Shown here in pieces: positions 52,847 to 62,513 of a DNA stretch of 64,000 nucleotides. Source of the DNA: Bacillus_BD sp050389805 (GTDB lineage Bacteria; Bacillota; Bacilli; Bacillales; Cytobacillaceae); assembly GCF_050389805.1 (NCBI RefSeq), contig NZ_CP130945.1, positions 4,340,001-4,404,000 on the forward strand, in the 5' to 3' direction. The notes under the pieces were generated by a model. That model searched no databases. It was not told the DNA's origin and worked only from the letters and a program-made list of their open reading frames with translations. The number at the start of each line of letters is the position of its first letter. Position 1 is the stretch's first letter. The translations under genes were made by a program, and so were the position numbers.

Positions 52847-52853
52847 TCACCAA

Positions 52854-53696
52854 TTACTTCTTTACCCAAGCCAGTCCCATCGAACCTTCTCCCAAGTGAG
52901 TCCCAATTACCGCACCAAAATAGCTCATCTGAAACTCAACATTCGGAAACAGACCCTCAAGTTCTGTCTTCCATTCCAGCGCTTCAGTTTCACGATTCGC
53001 ATGAATGATCGCCGCTTGGTAGGAATCGCCGCTCTTGGCATCGTCGTCCAAAAGTTCAACAATCCGTTTCATTGCCTTTTTGCGGGTACGTATTTTTTCG
53101 AAGGGGACAATGACTTTATTTTCAAAATGAAGGAGTGGCTTAACTTGGAGCAAACCTCCAATCAAGGCCTGTGCACTGGATAAACGCCCGCCCCGTTGAA
53201 GATGGGATAAATCATCAACCATGAAATAGGCTCTCATGGATATTTTCATTTCGTCGAGACGAGATAGTATGTCTTGTGGAGATTGACCCTGTGATGCCAT
53301 TTTGGCAGCCTCGATCACATAAAACCCTTGAGCCATACAGCTGATTTCAGAATCAAACGGGAACACCTCAATCCCATCCACCATGCTTCCAGCCGTTACG
53401 GCGCCTTGATAGGTTCCGCTAATGCCGCTTGATAAATGAATACTAATCACAGCATCGTAGTCTTTGGCTAGCTTTTCAAATAAGGTAACAAATTCACCTG
53501 TTGACGGTTGCGATGTTTTCGGTAATTCCTTTTGTTGTTTGACTTCTTCATAAAATTCATCTGCAGTGAGCTCTATTTCTTCACGATACGATTCTTCGCC
53601 AAAAATCACGTTAAGAGGAATAAGGTGTATATTTAAATCACTAGCCACATCTTTGGGAAGATAGGCCGTAGTATCAGTTACAACAGCAGTTTTCAT
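52854..53696 (-). CDS. degV: DegV-family fatty-acid-binding protein
   Basis: 280 residues. Conserved N-terminal VVTDTTAYLP, the TSQPSTGEF block, and SSGISGTYQGA, which contact a fatty acid in this family. DegV proteins (FakB type) present fatty acids to the FakA kinase. The gene lies near degU and degS, as in B. subtilis. The ATG has AAGGAAGG upstream. Confidence 0.92.
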   Translation of the reverse strand: MKTAVVTDTTAYLPKDVASDLNIHLIPLNVIFGEESYREEIELTADEFYEEVKQQKELPKTSQPSTGEFVTLFEKLAKDYDAVISIHLSSGISGTYQGAVTAGSMVDGIEVFPFDSEISCMAQGFYVIEAAKMASQGQSPQDILSRLDEMKISMRAYFMVDDLSHLQRGGRLSSAQALIGGLLQVKPLLHFENKVIVPFEKIRTRKKAMKRIVELLDDDAKSGDSYQAAIIHANRETEALEWKTELEGLFPNVEFQMSYFGAVIGTHLGEGSMGLAWVKK

Positions 53697-53792
53697 ATAG
53701 GGATACCTTCCTTAATCTTTTTTATCTACTATATGTTCAATATCCATTTTATATGAAAACCCTATGATTTGCATTAATGAAAGAATGCCCTT

Positions 53793-53942
53793 CTAGCAAA
53801 TTGTTGCTTCTAGGTTTCTAATTCCTCTACGATCCAATTCTATTAATAAAATTCTGGTAAAATCTTCATCGAGATTCATCGCGATCGCCTTCTCGTAAAC
53901 CTCAACTAGTTCAAAGTCAGATAAAATCCCTAGCCCTTTCAT
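53793..53942 (-). CDS. sda: Sporulation kinase inhibitor Sda
   Basis: 49 residues, too short for most gene callers. MKGLGILSDFELVEVYEKAI and MNLDEDFTRILLIELDRRGI match the two-helix hairpin of Sda (B. subtilis: LSDELLIESYFKATEMNL-DFIELIENEIKRR). Sda blocks the sporulation histidine kinases after DNA damage or replication stress. The ATG has AAGGTG 6 nt upstream. It lies alone between degU and degV. I saw no DnaA box upstream, although sda of B. subtilis is controlled by DnaA. Confidence 0.82.
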   Translation of the reverse strand: MKGLGILSDFELVEVYEKAIAMNLDEDFTRILLIELDRRGIRNLEATIC

Positions 53943-54172
53943 CCCATTCACCTTCTTGCATATCTTCTAAATTCGATAATCGAATCTCCGTTTATTTGTT
54001 CAGTCTTCAAATCATCTATGTCTTTCGACTCACTTGCTCATTGATTAACGAAAGACACCACAAATATATGTTTACCAAATTTTCGGTGTATTTGTAAAGG
54101 GTTTTTGACAAAAAGTCATAATTTTTTCAAAAATCCACCAAACTCAAACAAGAACATGCAAAACACAACCAC

Positions 54173-54206
54173 AAAAAAACACGTATCCCAGAGGGAAATA
54201 CGTGTT
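54173..54206 (-). terminator. Terminator of degS-degU
   Basis: Read leftward, AACACGTAT pairs with ATACGTGTT and is followed by a T run. The stem overlaps the degU stop codon. Confidence 0.85.
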
Positions 54207-54888
54207 ATCTCACTTCGACCCAACCCTTTTTAATCGCTTCGACAACTGCTTGGGTACGATCGTTTACATTCATTTTTTGTAAAATATTGCTGACATGGTT
54301 TTTAACCGTTTTTTCACTAATATACAACGCTTCGCCAATGCCTCGGTTGCTTTTTCCATCTGCAAGCAATTGGAGTACTTCACACTCACGGCGTGTTAAT
54401 AAGTGTAGCGGGCGTCGGACTTCAGTTTGTAAAAATGTGTTATTCACGCCGCTTTGTTCTGATGCTAATCGACGATATTCTTGAACCAAATTACCTGTAA
54501 CTTTTGGATGTAAGTAACAGCCACCGCTCGCCACAACTTTTACTGCTTCAATAAGAGCTTCCGCATCCATTTCTTTTAACAAATAACCAGAAGCCCCAGT
54601 TCGTAAAGCGTGCGATACGTAATTTTCATCATCATGGATCGATAAAATAATCACACGTGATTCTGGGAATGTTTCAATTAACTTTTTCGTTGCTTCGATT
54701 CCATTGGTGTCTGGCATATTGATGTCCATTAACACAACATCTGGTTGGTGTTCGGACACTAAATCTACAGCCTCTGTACCATCGTTTCCTTCAGCGACCA
54801 CTTTAAAACTTGGTTCAAATTCTAAAATTCGTTTAACGCCTTCTCTAAATAATTGATGATCATCTATAATAACAATCTTTGTTGTCAT
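54205..54888 (-). CDS. degU: Response regulator DegU
   Basis: 227 residues: receiver domain with phosphorylated Asp55 (VVLMDINMPD) and LuxR-type helix-turn-helix at the C-terminus (LTRRECEVLQLLADGKSNRG). Controls exoenzymes, competence, biofilm and, with SwrA, the fla/che operon. The start chosen is the ATG 5 nt from GGCGGAG. It lies 48 bp after degS. Confidence 0.95.
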   Translation of the reverse strand: MTTKIVIIDDHQLFREGVKRILEFEPSFKVVAEGNDGTEAVDLVSEHQPDVVLMDINMPDTNGIEATKKLIETFPESRVIILSIHDDENYVSHALRTGASGYLLKEMDAEALIEAVKVVASGGCYLHPKVTGNLVQEYRRLASEQSGVNNTFLQTEVRRPLHLLTRRECEVLQLLADGKSNRGIGEALYISEKTVKNHVSNILQKMNVNDRTQAVVEAIKKGWVEVR

Positions 54889-54936
54889 TAACTCCGCCCC
54901 CTTAAGGATTAATTTTCTCTCTTTTAAAAGCAATTA

Positions 54937-56082
54937 CTATTCTTCTATAAGTGGTACTTGAATGACTACGACGGTTCCATTTCCAATTTGAGAATCAATG
55001 GAGAGGTTGCCGTCAAGTATATCAACACGTTCGCCCATCCCGATTAATCCAAAGGAATTTGGTTTTTTCTGTTCCATATCAAACCCTTTGCCATTATCCC
55101 GGACAACGACAGTAATATAGTCCCTTAGTATTTCCAATTTAACCGTCACTTCTGTTGCTTCTGCATGTTTCATGACATTTTGAACGGCTTCTTGAATTAA
55201 TCGAAACAGAGCCACTTCATATTTTGCTGGAAGTCGCCTTCCCTCTCCCATGCAGATAAACTGTATATGCGTGCTTCTAAAATATTCCTCGGTTGTTTTT
55301 AAATATTTATTCAAGGTAGGAATCAGACCTAAATCATCCAACGCCATAGGTCGCAAATCATAAATAATGTGACGAACTTCATATAACGCTTCCCTTACCA
55401 TTTTTTTCATATTACGAATTTCCTTCATCGCCTCGTCAGGCCCTTGTTGCTGGTAAACCCTTTCGATTAGATCTGACCGTAACATGACATTGGCCATCAT
55501 TTGCGCCGGTCCATCATGAATCTCTCGTGAAATCCGCTTTCTTTCTTCTTCTTGTGCTTCAATGATTTTCAATCCGAAATCCTGCTTTTGCTTAGCATCA
55601 GCAAGTATTTCTCCAATTTGTTTTAAGTCACTCGATAAGTATTGAAGAACAACCGTTATTTGCGAAACAAGTCGATCTGCTTTTTCAATGGTTTCGGATA
55701 ACCCATGTAAGCGACGTTCCAACTCATCCCGTCGCAAACGGAGCTGCTTCTCTCTTTCACGGTTCAGATTGAGATCCGTTTGAATCCGATGTGCGACTTC
55801 ATACACCTGCCGCACTTCCTCTTCGGAATATTCATTAAAATGCTGGCTTACCTCAGATAGTCTTTTCCGTGAAAATTTAGCCTGTTTCTCTAGTAAATCT
55901 CCTTCTTGAATCGTATCAAGAACTTCTTGCCTGATGTTTTTTAATTCATCAGAGAGAAGCACTACATCTTCTCTGCACTTTTCGCCTATTTCAAAGATCT
56001 CTTGTTTGCTATTGCCAACCGTGTCCATCATCTTTGAAAGAATCTCATCCAGTGCTTTTGTATCGAAATCCTTAATCTTCAA
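54937..56082 (-). CDS. degS: Sensor histidine kinase DegS
   Basis: 381 residues, cytoplasmic, no membrane segment. N-terminal sensor/coiled coil (about 1-170), phosphorylated His in SREIHDGPAQMMANV (about residue 188), and an HATPase domain (DNGKGFD). The start chosen is a TTG with AGGGGG upstream, giving MKIKDFDTKALDEIL, which lines up with B. subtilis DegS; the frame is open further up. It phosphorylates DegU. A long hairpin lies 50 nt upstream. Confidence 0.94.
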   Translation of the reverse strand: MKIKDFDTKALDEILSKMMDTVGNSKQEIFEIGEKCREDVVLLSDELKNIRQEVLDTIQEGDLLEKQAKFSRKRLSEVSQHFNEYSEEEVRQVYEVAHRIQTDLNLNREREKQLRLRRDELERRLHGLSETIEKADRLVSQITVVLQYLSSDLKQIGEILADAKQKQDFGLKIIEAQEEERKRISREIHDGPAQMMANVMLRSDLIERVYQQQGPDEAMKEIRNMKKMVREALYEVRHIIYDLRPMALDDLGLIPTLNKYLKTTEEYFRSTHIQFICMGEGRRLPAKYEVALFRLIQEAVQNVMKHAEATEVTVKLEILRDYITVVVRDNGKGFDMEQKKPNSFGLIGMGERVDILDGNLSIDSQIGNGTVVVIQVPLIEE

Positions 56083-56132
56083 TATAATTTCCCCCTGATA
56101 CAAAAACATTCCATCTTTATCCCGTCTTAACA

Positions 56133-56180
56133 GGCAGTATGTCCCCAACTAAGTTTCCAAAATTAGTGGGGACAACTGCC
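56133..56180. promoter_or_regulatory. Long inverted repeat in the degS leader
   Basis: GGCAGT-GTCCCCAACTAA and its inverse TTAGTGGGGAC-ACTGCC form a hairpin of about 18 bp with a 10-nt loop. It may be an attenuator, or a member of a GGGGAC-type repeat family. Confidence 0.6.
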
Positions 56181-56744
56181 CGTAAAGATCCTGAAAATCG
56201 AACACAGACAAAAACGCCAGTGTGACTAGCATCCTGCTGCCCTCATCTAACCTTCCCTGGATGAAAAAATTCCCCAAGGAAGCAGTTTCCCTTTACCCCT
56301 ATTTTACCTTGTTTGTACAGTAAAGAACATGCTTTTGCTTTTCAAAACATTAGAATATTTAAATCTTCCTTCCTATGTCGAAAAAATATTCACGCTAGTC
56401 CTACTTTGTTTATAAGACCCATTAACCATTGCCCTTATGCTCTAGGGACCATGACGATATCATTATATCACGTTAAAAAGACAGACAGATTAAAATTTTA
56501 TTACAATCATATTGAAATTAGACGTTTGAAGTGATGTCGATATATAATAAGAAAAGGGTTTATTTAGTGGATTTTGTTGAAAAATAACGAAAAACAACAT
56601 AATACAAGTTGAAATGTAACTTAATAATGTAAAATTTTTGAACAAATAATGGTAATAGTTAACAAAACACAGATTAGATTTTCCCAGAGAAAACATCATG
56701 ATAAAAAACACAGAGCACATGCTAAGGAGAAAGGAGCGATTGAA
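56181..56744. other. Intergenic region between divergent degS and yvyE
   Basis: No convincing gene. Must hold the promoters of degS (leftward) and yvyE (rightward). A+T rich. Confidence 0.5.
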
Positions 56745-57377
56745 CTGCTTACAAGTTACTATACCGTTAAAGGAAACGGCGAAAACGAAATTGTCATTGA
56801 AAAATCACGTTTTATCGCCCATGTCGAAAGAGTTGAAACGGAAGAATCAGCCCAAGAATTCATCCAATCCATCAAAAAATCCCACTGGAACGCCACCCAT
56901 AACTGCTCAGCCTACCTAATCGGCGAAAATGACCAAATCCAAAAAGCCAACGATGACGGCGAACCAAGCGGGACCGCCGGCGTACCCATTTTAGAAGTCC
57001 TTAAGAAAAAACACTTAAAAGACACAGTCGTTGTCGTCACTCGTTACTTCGGAGGTATAAAACTAGGCGCAGGCGGTCTTATTCGCGCTTACGGAAAAGC
57101 CACATCTGAAGGCATTAACGCCACGGGAATCGTGGAACGGAAACTGATGAAAGTCATGTCAACGAAAATTGACTATACTTGGCTGGGGAGAGTCGAGAAT
57201 GAACTACGCTCATCCGTTTATGCTATAAAAGAGATCCATTACCTAGACAACGTGGTCATTGATACGTATGTCGAAGAACCACAGACGCAGAACTTTGTCG
57301 AGTGGATGGTGGAGTTGACGAATGGACAGGGTGAGATTGTTGAGGGGGACTTGGTTTATTTGGAGGAAGAGATCTAA
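56745..57377 (+). CDS. yvyE: IMPACT-family protein YvyE, non-ATG start
   Basis: 210 residues. YigZ/IMPACT N-terminal domain with WNATHNCSAYLIGENDQIQK and DDGEPSGTAGVPILEVLKK, then a ferredoxin-like C-terminal domain. In B. subtilis yvyE is next to degS, as here. Related proteins affect translation or protein turnover; the role is unclear. The family N-terminus (MLPSYYTVK in B. subtilis) aligns with LLTSYYTVK, whose first codon is CTG and has AAAGGAG 8 nt upstream. No ATG or GTG fits, so the start may be CTG or the ATT two codons before. Confidence 0.85.
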   Translation: MLTSYYTVKGNGENEIVIEKSRFIAHVERVETEESAQEFIQSIKKSHWNATHNCSAYLIGENDQIQKANDDGEPSGTAGVPILEVLKKKHLKDTVVVVTRYFGGIKLGAGGLIRAYGKATSEGINATGIVERKLMKVMSTKIDYTWLGRVENELRSSVYAIKEIHYLDNVVIDTYVEEPQTQNFVEWMVELTNGQGEIVEGDLVYLEEEI

Positions 57378-57545
57378 AGATCCTTATATTAGAAAGGTTA
57401 TTACAGATACTATATTAGAAAGTCCTATAATGGTTTTAAAAAATTCATTTAACGAAATAGTTGAGTTGAGCATTTGAAAATTGATTGGTGTTATTTTGTA
57501 ATACCCTGAAGAAAGAACTCCATTTTCAAAAAAGGGAGATAGATA

Positions 57546-58610
57546 ATGGTTGTTAACGGAAGAAGTGTAAAAATACAAAGGAAAAAGAAAAAAAGAAATA
57601 AAATTTTAAAATGGTACTTAATACCTATAGTTGTTATATTTTTAAGTGCTTTAACTTACGGTACTTTTTTATTTAACAAGGCCCAAACAGCTATGGATAC
57701 TTCCTATGAAAAAATCGAGAGGGATTCAAAACGTGACATAGCGGTGAATCCTGAGGTAGATAATATTTCAATATTGTTTATTGGCGTGGATGATAGTGAC
57801 GAGAGATCGTATGGCTCCAGTGCCAGATCAGATGCCTTAATACTTGCTACATTCAACAAAGATTTAAAATCGGTTAATTTACTTAGTATTCCTCGTGACT
57901 CTTATGTTAAAATTCCTGACCACGGAAAAGATAAGATAACTCATGCTCATGCTTTTGGTGGGGCAACTGCAACAATTGAAACAGTAGAAAACTTATTCGA
58001 AATACCTGTCGATTATTATGTTAAAATGAATTTTAATGCTTTTGTTGAAGTAGTCGATGCTCTTGGAGGCATTGAAGTAGAAGTACCTTATGAATTTGGA
58101 GAATTAAATTCTGAAGCTGATAAAATTATTTATTTAACTCCTGGTTTACAAAAATTAAACGGGGAAGAAGCATTAGCGCTTTCCCGCACTCGTAAACTTG
58201 ATAGCGATATCGAACGTGGTAAACGCCAAATGGATATCCTTAAATCAATAATTAGTAAAGCATCTTCAGTAGGTTCTGTTACAAAATACGGAAATATAAT
58301 TGATGCTGTTGGTGGAAATATGACAACTGATTTGTCATTCAATGAATTAACTTCATTTATTGATTATATTGCTGCTGGTTCTTCTTTAAATATTGAAACA
58401 CTAACTTTACAGGGTGGCGATCTTTACATTCCAAATAAATATGGAAAAAATATTTATTATTATGGATTAGATGAGGAGCATCTAGAATCAGTTCAAAACC
58501 TCTTAAAATCACATTTAGAATTAAAAAATGCTCTTGTAACCGAAGATGAATACGATGCTGATAGATATTATGATACTGAAACTCACAATAAATATAGTAG
58601 CGTTAAATAA
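57546..58610 (+). CDS. LytR-CpsA-Psr family ligase (TagU-like)
   Basis: 354 residues: short basic cytoplasmic N-terminus, one membrane segment (about 24-44), then the LCP domain with DNISILFIGVDD, RSDALILATFN, the arginine-rich LLSIPRDSYV and LSRTRKLDSDIERGKRQ. LCP enzymes attach wall teichoic acid or capsule polymers to peptidoglycan. The acidic tail is poorly conserved. The ATG follows AAGGGAG. It faces tagO across a shared terminator, a fitting neighbour for wall polymer attachment. Confidence 0.92.
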   Translation: MVVNGRSVKIQRKKKKRNKILKWYLIPIVVIFLSALTYGTFLFNKAQTAMDTSYEKIERDSKRDIAVNPEVDNISILFIGVDDSDERSYGSSARSDALILATFNKDLKSVNLLSIPRDSYVKIPDHGKDKITHAHAFGGATATIETVENLFEIPVDYYVKMNFNAFVEVVDALGGIEVEVPYEFGELNSEADKIIYLTPGLQKLNGEEALALSRTRKLDSDIERGKRQMDILKSIISKASSVGSVTKYGNIIDAVGGNMTTDLSFNELTSFIDYIAAGSSLNIETLTLQGGDLYIPNKYGKNIYYYGLDEEHLESVQNLLKSHLELKNALVTEDEYDADRYYDTETHNKYSSVK

Positions 58611-58724
58611 GCGGAATATAACATTACACATAAAAGGTAAATTTATTTAATAATGCACATATTTCCAACCTTTTCATGTAAAAAATGAGTCATTTTATAT
58701 TTTCTATTTTCTTTGTAACAGTAT

Positions 58725-58762
58725 AAAAAAGGTGTGTATCTTTGATAAGTACACACCTTTTT
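58725..58762. terminator. Shared terminator between LCP gene and tagO
   Basis: AAAAAAGGTGTGTA and TACACACCTTTTT flank an 11-nt loop; T runs follow on both strands. Confidence 0.9.
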
Positions 58763-58774
58763 CCGTTATTTATT

Positions 58775-59854
58775 TTATTTATTATTAGTTTTTAATTTAG
58801 AGTATCGTATTCCTTTAAGAAAATTTAGTAATGGTTTATAATTTTTGCCCACTAGTCCAATTTTCTCCGCTAAAGCTTCGATAAGAATAAGGAGGGTTAT
58901 TATAAGGACAATTGACCCTAATAGCTTGGCTTGCGAGAAAATGATAGCTACTAAGCCAAAGAATGCTGCAATAGCATAAATAATTAAAACTGTTTGTCTA
59001 TGTGAAAAACCTAATCCTAATAGACAGTGATGTAAATGAGACTTATCTGGTTGCATGATTGGCTTTTTATTAAGAATTCTACGCATAATAGCAAAAAATG
59101 TATCAGATATTGGAACCCCTAAGATAATAATAGGGATTATAAAAGAAATAAATGCTACATTTTTAAATCCTAATAATGAAAGTACTGCTATCATATATCC
59201 TAAGAAAAGAGCCCCTGTATCCCCCATAAAGATCTTCGCTGGATGAAAATTATAAAAAAGAAAACCTATAGTACTCGCTAATAAAATTGCAGCAACAATC
59301 GTTACAAAAGGATTTCCAAATAAAATCCCCATGAAAGAAATTGTAATTAATGCAATTGATGATACACCAGCTGCTAAACCATCAAGACCGTCAATTAAAT
59401 TAATAGCATTCGTAATTCCAATAATCCATAGTAGTGTAATTGGAACACTCATGTAACCAAATTCTAATATTCCATCAGTAAATGGTAAATTGATAAATTC
59501 AACTTTTATATCTCCCCATACAATAACTACTAAAGCAGCAGCTAACTGTCCGAATAATTTTAATTTAGGAGAGATCTCAAATATATCATCAAAAATACCC
59601 GTAATAACAATTATTGTACATCCAATCATAATAGAGCTTAACGTATTATCAATTAGATGTTCTGGAAGCATAATAAAAATTCCTACAACAAAACTAATAT
59701 ATATGGCTAACCCACCGAGTCGGGGCATGATGTTCTGGTGAACTTTTCTTTGGTTCGGCTTATCAGTAGCCCCCACTAAAAAGGCTAATTTCTTTACAAC
59801 AGGAGTTATAAGGATTGAACTAATTAAGCATATTAACATTGTTAAGTAAATCAT
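58775..59854 (-). CDS. tagO: UDP-GlcNAc:undecaprenyl-phosphate transferase TagO
   Basis: 359 residues with about 11 membrane segments, the MraY/WecA family. Motifs: DKPNQRKVHQNIMPRLGG (loop 2), NAINLIDGLDGLAAG, FMGDTGALFLGY, and the cytoplasmic PDKSHLHHCLLGLG. It starts wall teichoic acid and other polymers by making undecaprenyl-PP-GlcNAc. The ATG follows AGGGAGG. Next to LCP and rhamnose genes it probably starts a surface polysaccharide. Confidence 0.93.
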   Translation of the reverse strand: MIYLTMLICLISSILITPVVKKLAFLVGATDKPNQRKVHQNIMPRLGGLAIYISFVVGIFIMLPEHLIDNTLSSIMIGCTIIVITGIFDDIFEISPKLKLFGQLAAALVVIVWGDIKVEFINLPFTDGILEFGYMSVPITLLWIIGITNAINLIDGLDGLAAGVSSIALITISFMGILFGNPFVTIVAAILLASTIGFLFYNFHPAKIFMGDTGALFLGYMIAVLSLLGFKNVAFISFIIPIIILGVPISDTFFAIMRRILNKKPIMQPDKSHLHHCLLGLGFSHRQTVLIIYAIAAFFGLVAIIFSQAKLLGSIVLIITLLILIEALAEKIGLVGKNYKPLLNFLKGIRYSKLKTNNK

Positions 59855-60013
59855 GGGTATCCTCCCTAAAATGTATCTTACCCAGTTTTATAAAAATAAA
59901 ACAAGTAAAATACAACCAATCCAACCTTAGTTTTTTATACACCTATTGGATTATATCATAATCTATAAAATTAAGAAACAACTTATTTCTTTTCGCAAAC
60001 AGCGCTCTTTTAA

Positions 60014-60047
60014 AAAGAAACTATCGAACTTTCACGATAGTTTCTTT
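60014..60047 (-). terminator. Terminator of the rfb operon
   Basis: AAAGAAACTATCG pairs perfectly with CGATAGTTTCTTT, followed leftward by TTTAAAAG. Confidence 0.85.
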
Positions 60048-60052
60048 ATTAG

Positions 60053-60898
60053 TTATTTCTTCATTTCGGTTAAATATGCAGTAAGTGCTTCCTTCCAATT
60101 TCGCAAAGGAGTAAACCCTTCTTCTATAAGTTTATTTTTACTTAATACAGAATACTTAGGTCGAGTAGCAGGACGAGGAAATTGGTCAGATGTTAGTGGA
60201 TTAACCTTCACTGCTAACCCAGACTGTTTAAAAATTTCGACCGCAAACTCATACCACGAACATATACCGCTGTTGGATGCATGATAGATGCCAAATTTAT
60301 CAGATTCAATTAATTCAACTAGAAACGATGCTAAATCTACAGTATATGTTGGTGATCCAATTTGATCATGGACAACACCAACTTCTCCTCGTTCTTCTCC
60401 TAAACGAAGCATTGTCTTAACAAAATTATTCCCGTTTGACCCATAGACCCATGCAGTACGAACAATATAATGAGCATCTAAATTACTTATTAAAAACTCT
60501 TCACCGGCCAGTTTTGTTTCACCATAGACTCCAAGTGGTTTTGTCGGGTGATAAACCTCATATGGTTCGGTTGCAGAACCATTAAACACATAATCAGTGC
60601 TTACATAGACCATTTTAGCTTGAATCTCATTAGCTGTTTGTGCCAGAAATTTGGTTCCAAGCGCATTAACCTTATAAGCATTATCTCGATCAGTTTCAGC
60701 TTGGTCCACGTTTGTATATGCTGCACAATGAATGATCGCATCCGGTTTTACCTTCTGAACATAACTTCGTACTTCTGCTTCATTGGTTAAGTCAAAGTCA
60801 CTTCGAATAGTCCCTTGTGCTTGATGACCTTTTTCTTCTAATTCTTTCACAACATCATAACCTAATTGACCATTAACGCCAGTAACTAATACAAGCAT
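60053..60898 (-). CDS. rfbD: dTDP-4-dehydrorhamnose reductase RfbD
   Basis: 281 residues, short-chain dehydrogenase fold with GVNGQLGYDV (residues 7-16) and YVSTDYVFNG, active Tyr-Lys in YGETKLAGE. Last step to dTDP-L-rhamnose. Its ATG overlaps the stop of rfbB (TAATG). Confidence 0.94.
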   Translation of the reverse strand: MLVLVTGVNGQLGYDVVKELEEKGHQAQGTIRSDFDLTNEAEVRSYVQKVKPDAIIHCAAYTNVDQAETDRDNAYKVNALGTKFLAQTANEIQAKMVYVSTDYVFNGSATEPYEVYHPTKPLGVYGETKLAGEEFLISNLDAHYIVRTAWVYGSNGNNFVKTMLRLGEERGEVGVVHDQIGSPTYTVDLASFLVELIESDKFGIYHASNSGICSWYEFAVEIFKQSGLAVKVNPLTSDQFPRPATRPKYSVLSKNKLIEEGFTPLRNWKEALTAYLTEMKK

Positions 60899-61920
60899 TA
60901 TTCTACCTCTAATCTATCGCCATATTGGGATTTAAAGTATTCTTGATACTCACCAGAGATAATATTTTGCCACCATTCTTGGTTATCTAAATACCATTTA
61001 ATGGTTTGTTCAATACCAGTTTCAAACGTATATTTAGGCTTCCAACCTAATTCTTCCTTTAGTTTTGTTGCGTCAATAGCATAGCGACGGTCATGTCCAG
61101 GGCGATCTTTCACAAACTTAATCAATGATTCCGGTTTTCCAAGTTGTTTTAGGATCGTTTTCACAATATCGATATTAGTGCGTTCATTATTACCACCGAC
61201 ATTGTACACTTCCCCATTCTTACCTTTATGAAGAACCAAATCAATAGCCTGACAGTGGTCTTCAACATGTAACCAATCACGAACATTCAATCCGTCACCG
61301 TAAATAGGTAGCTCTTTGTCGTGTAATGCATTAATAATCATTAACGGAATCAGTTTTTCTGGAAAATGGTAAGGTCCATAGTTATTGGAGCAACGTGTAA
61401 TATTAACTGGTAATCCATACGTTTCATGATAAGCACGAACTAGCAGGTCAGCCCCTGTTTTACTCGCACTGTATGGGCTATTTGGGGCAAGTGGTGTTGT
61501 TTCCGTAAAATAACCTGTTTCACCTAATGTACCATAAACTTCATCAGTAGATACTTGTAAATATTTTTTCACGCCAATAGCTTTTGCAGCGTCTAATAAA
61601 ACAAGAGTTCCTTGGATATTTGTTTGTACAAATATTTCAGGGTTTGTAATACTGCGATCAACATGGGATTCAGCAGCAAAGTTTAAGACATAATCAAATT
61701 TTTCATCCTCAAAGAGTTTATTAACAAAGTTGCGATCCGCAATATCACCTTTAACAAAGTGATAATTCTCTTTTTCCTCAATATCTTTCAAATTCTCAAG
61801 ATTCCCTGCATAGGTTAATAAGTCTAAATTATAAACCTGGTACGCAGGATATTTATTTACCATATAGCGAACGAAGTTACTACCAATAAATCCTGCTCCG
61901 CCTGTTACCAATAATTTCAT
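60898..61920 (-). CDS. rfbB: dTDP-glucose 4,6-dehydratase RfbB
   Basis: 340 residues: NAD-binding GGAGFIGSNF (residues 7-16), catalytic STDEVYG and YSASKTGADLL. Converts dTDP-glucose to the 4-keto-6-deoxy sugar. Follows rfbC by 14 bp with AGGAGGAAT. Confidence 0.95.
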   Translation of the reverse strand: MKLLVTGGAGFIGSNFVRYMVNKYPAYQVYNLDLLTYAGNLENLKDIEEKENYHFVKGDIADRNFVNKLFEDEKFDYVLNFAAESHVDRSITNPEIFVQTNIQGTLVLLDAAKAIGVKKYLQVSTDEVYGTLGETGYFTETTPLAPNSPYSASKTGADLLVRAYHETYGLPVNITRCSNNYGPYHFPEKLIPLMIINALHDKELPIYGDGLNVRDWLHVEDHCQAIDLVLHKGKNGEVYNVGGNNERTNIDIVKTILKQLGKPESLIKFVKDRPGHDRRYAIDATKLKEELGWKPKYTFETGIEQTIKWYLDNQEWWQNIISGEYQEYFKSQYGDRLEVE

Positions 61921-61934
61921 ATTATGTATTCCTC

Positions 61935-62495
61935 CTAATCCTCGTATACAAAATTAAGATGTGTAGCCTCAGCCAAAGTTGGATGCTTGGTATCTTTCTC
62001 CGATAAAATTGGATTTGTTGTTGGCCAATCGATTCCAAGCGCTGGGTCATTCCATAAAATCCCACCGTCATGTTCTGGTGAATAGTATTCATCTACTTTA
62101 TATGCAACCGTTGTATCTGGAACAATTGTGCAAAAACCATGCGCAAATCCCTTTGGTACTACTAGTTGACGTTTATTATGCTCGGATAAGATTGCTCCTA
62201 CCCATTGTCCATATGTTGGTGAACCTTTACGAATATCTACAGCTACATCGTAAATAGCCCCTGTAATACAGCGAACAACTTTTGTTTGCGCCTTAGGATT
62301 TAATTGAAAATGCAAACCTCTCAAAGTCCCAACTGGTGCTGATAGTGATTGATTATCTTGGATAAACTCATAGTACAGCCCTAGTTGGTCAAAAATACTT
62401 CTATTATAACTTTCCATAAAATAACCACGATGATCACCAAAAACTTTTGGTTCTAAAATGACAACACCTGGTATTTTAGTTTTAATCATTTGCAT
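61935..62495 (-). CDS. rfbC: dTDP-4-dehydrorhamnose 3,5-epimerase RfbC
   Basis: 186 residues, cupin fold with GLHFQLNPKAQTKVVRC and PKGFAHGFCT, including the active His and Asp of the family (LRGLHF, DVAVDIRKGS). ATG with AGGTAA and GGAGG upstream; a second ATG two codons later is possible. Between rfbA and rfbB. Confidence 0.94.
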   Translation of the reverse strand: MQMIKTKIPGVVILEPKVFGDHRGYFMESYNRSIFDQLGLYYEFIQDNQSLSAPVGTLRGLHFQLNPKAQTKVVRCITGAIYDVAVDIRKGSPTYGQWVGAILSEHNKRQLVVPKGFAHGFCTIVPDTTVAYKVDEYYSPEHDGGILWNDPALGIDWPTTNPILSEKDTKHPTLAEATHLNFVYED

Positions 62496-62513
62496 TTACC
62501 TAACAGCCTCCTT

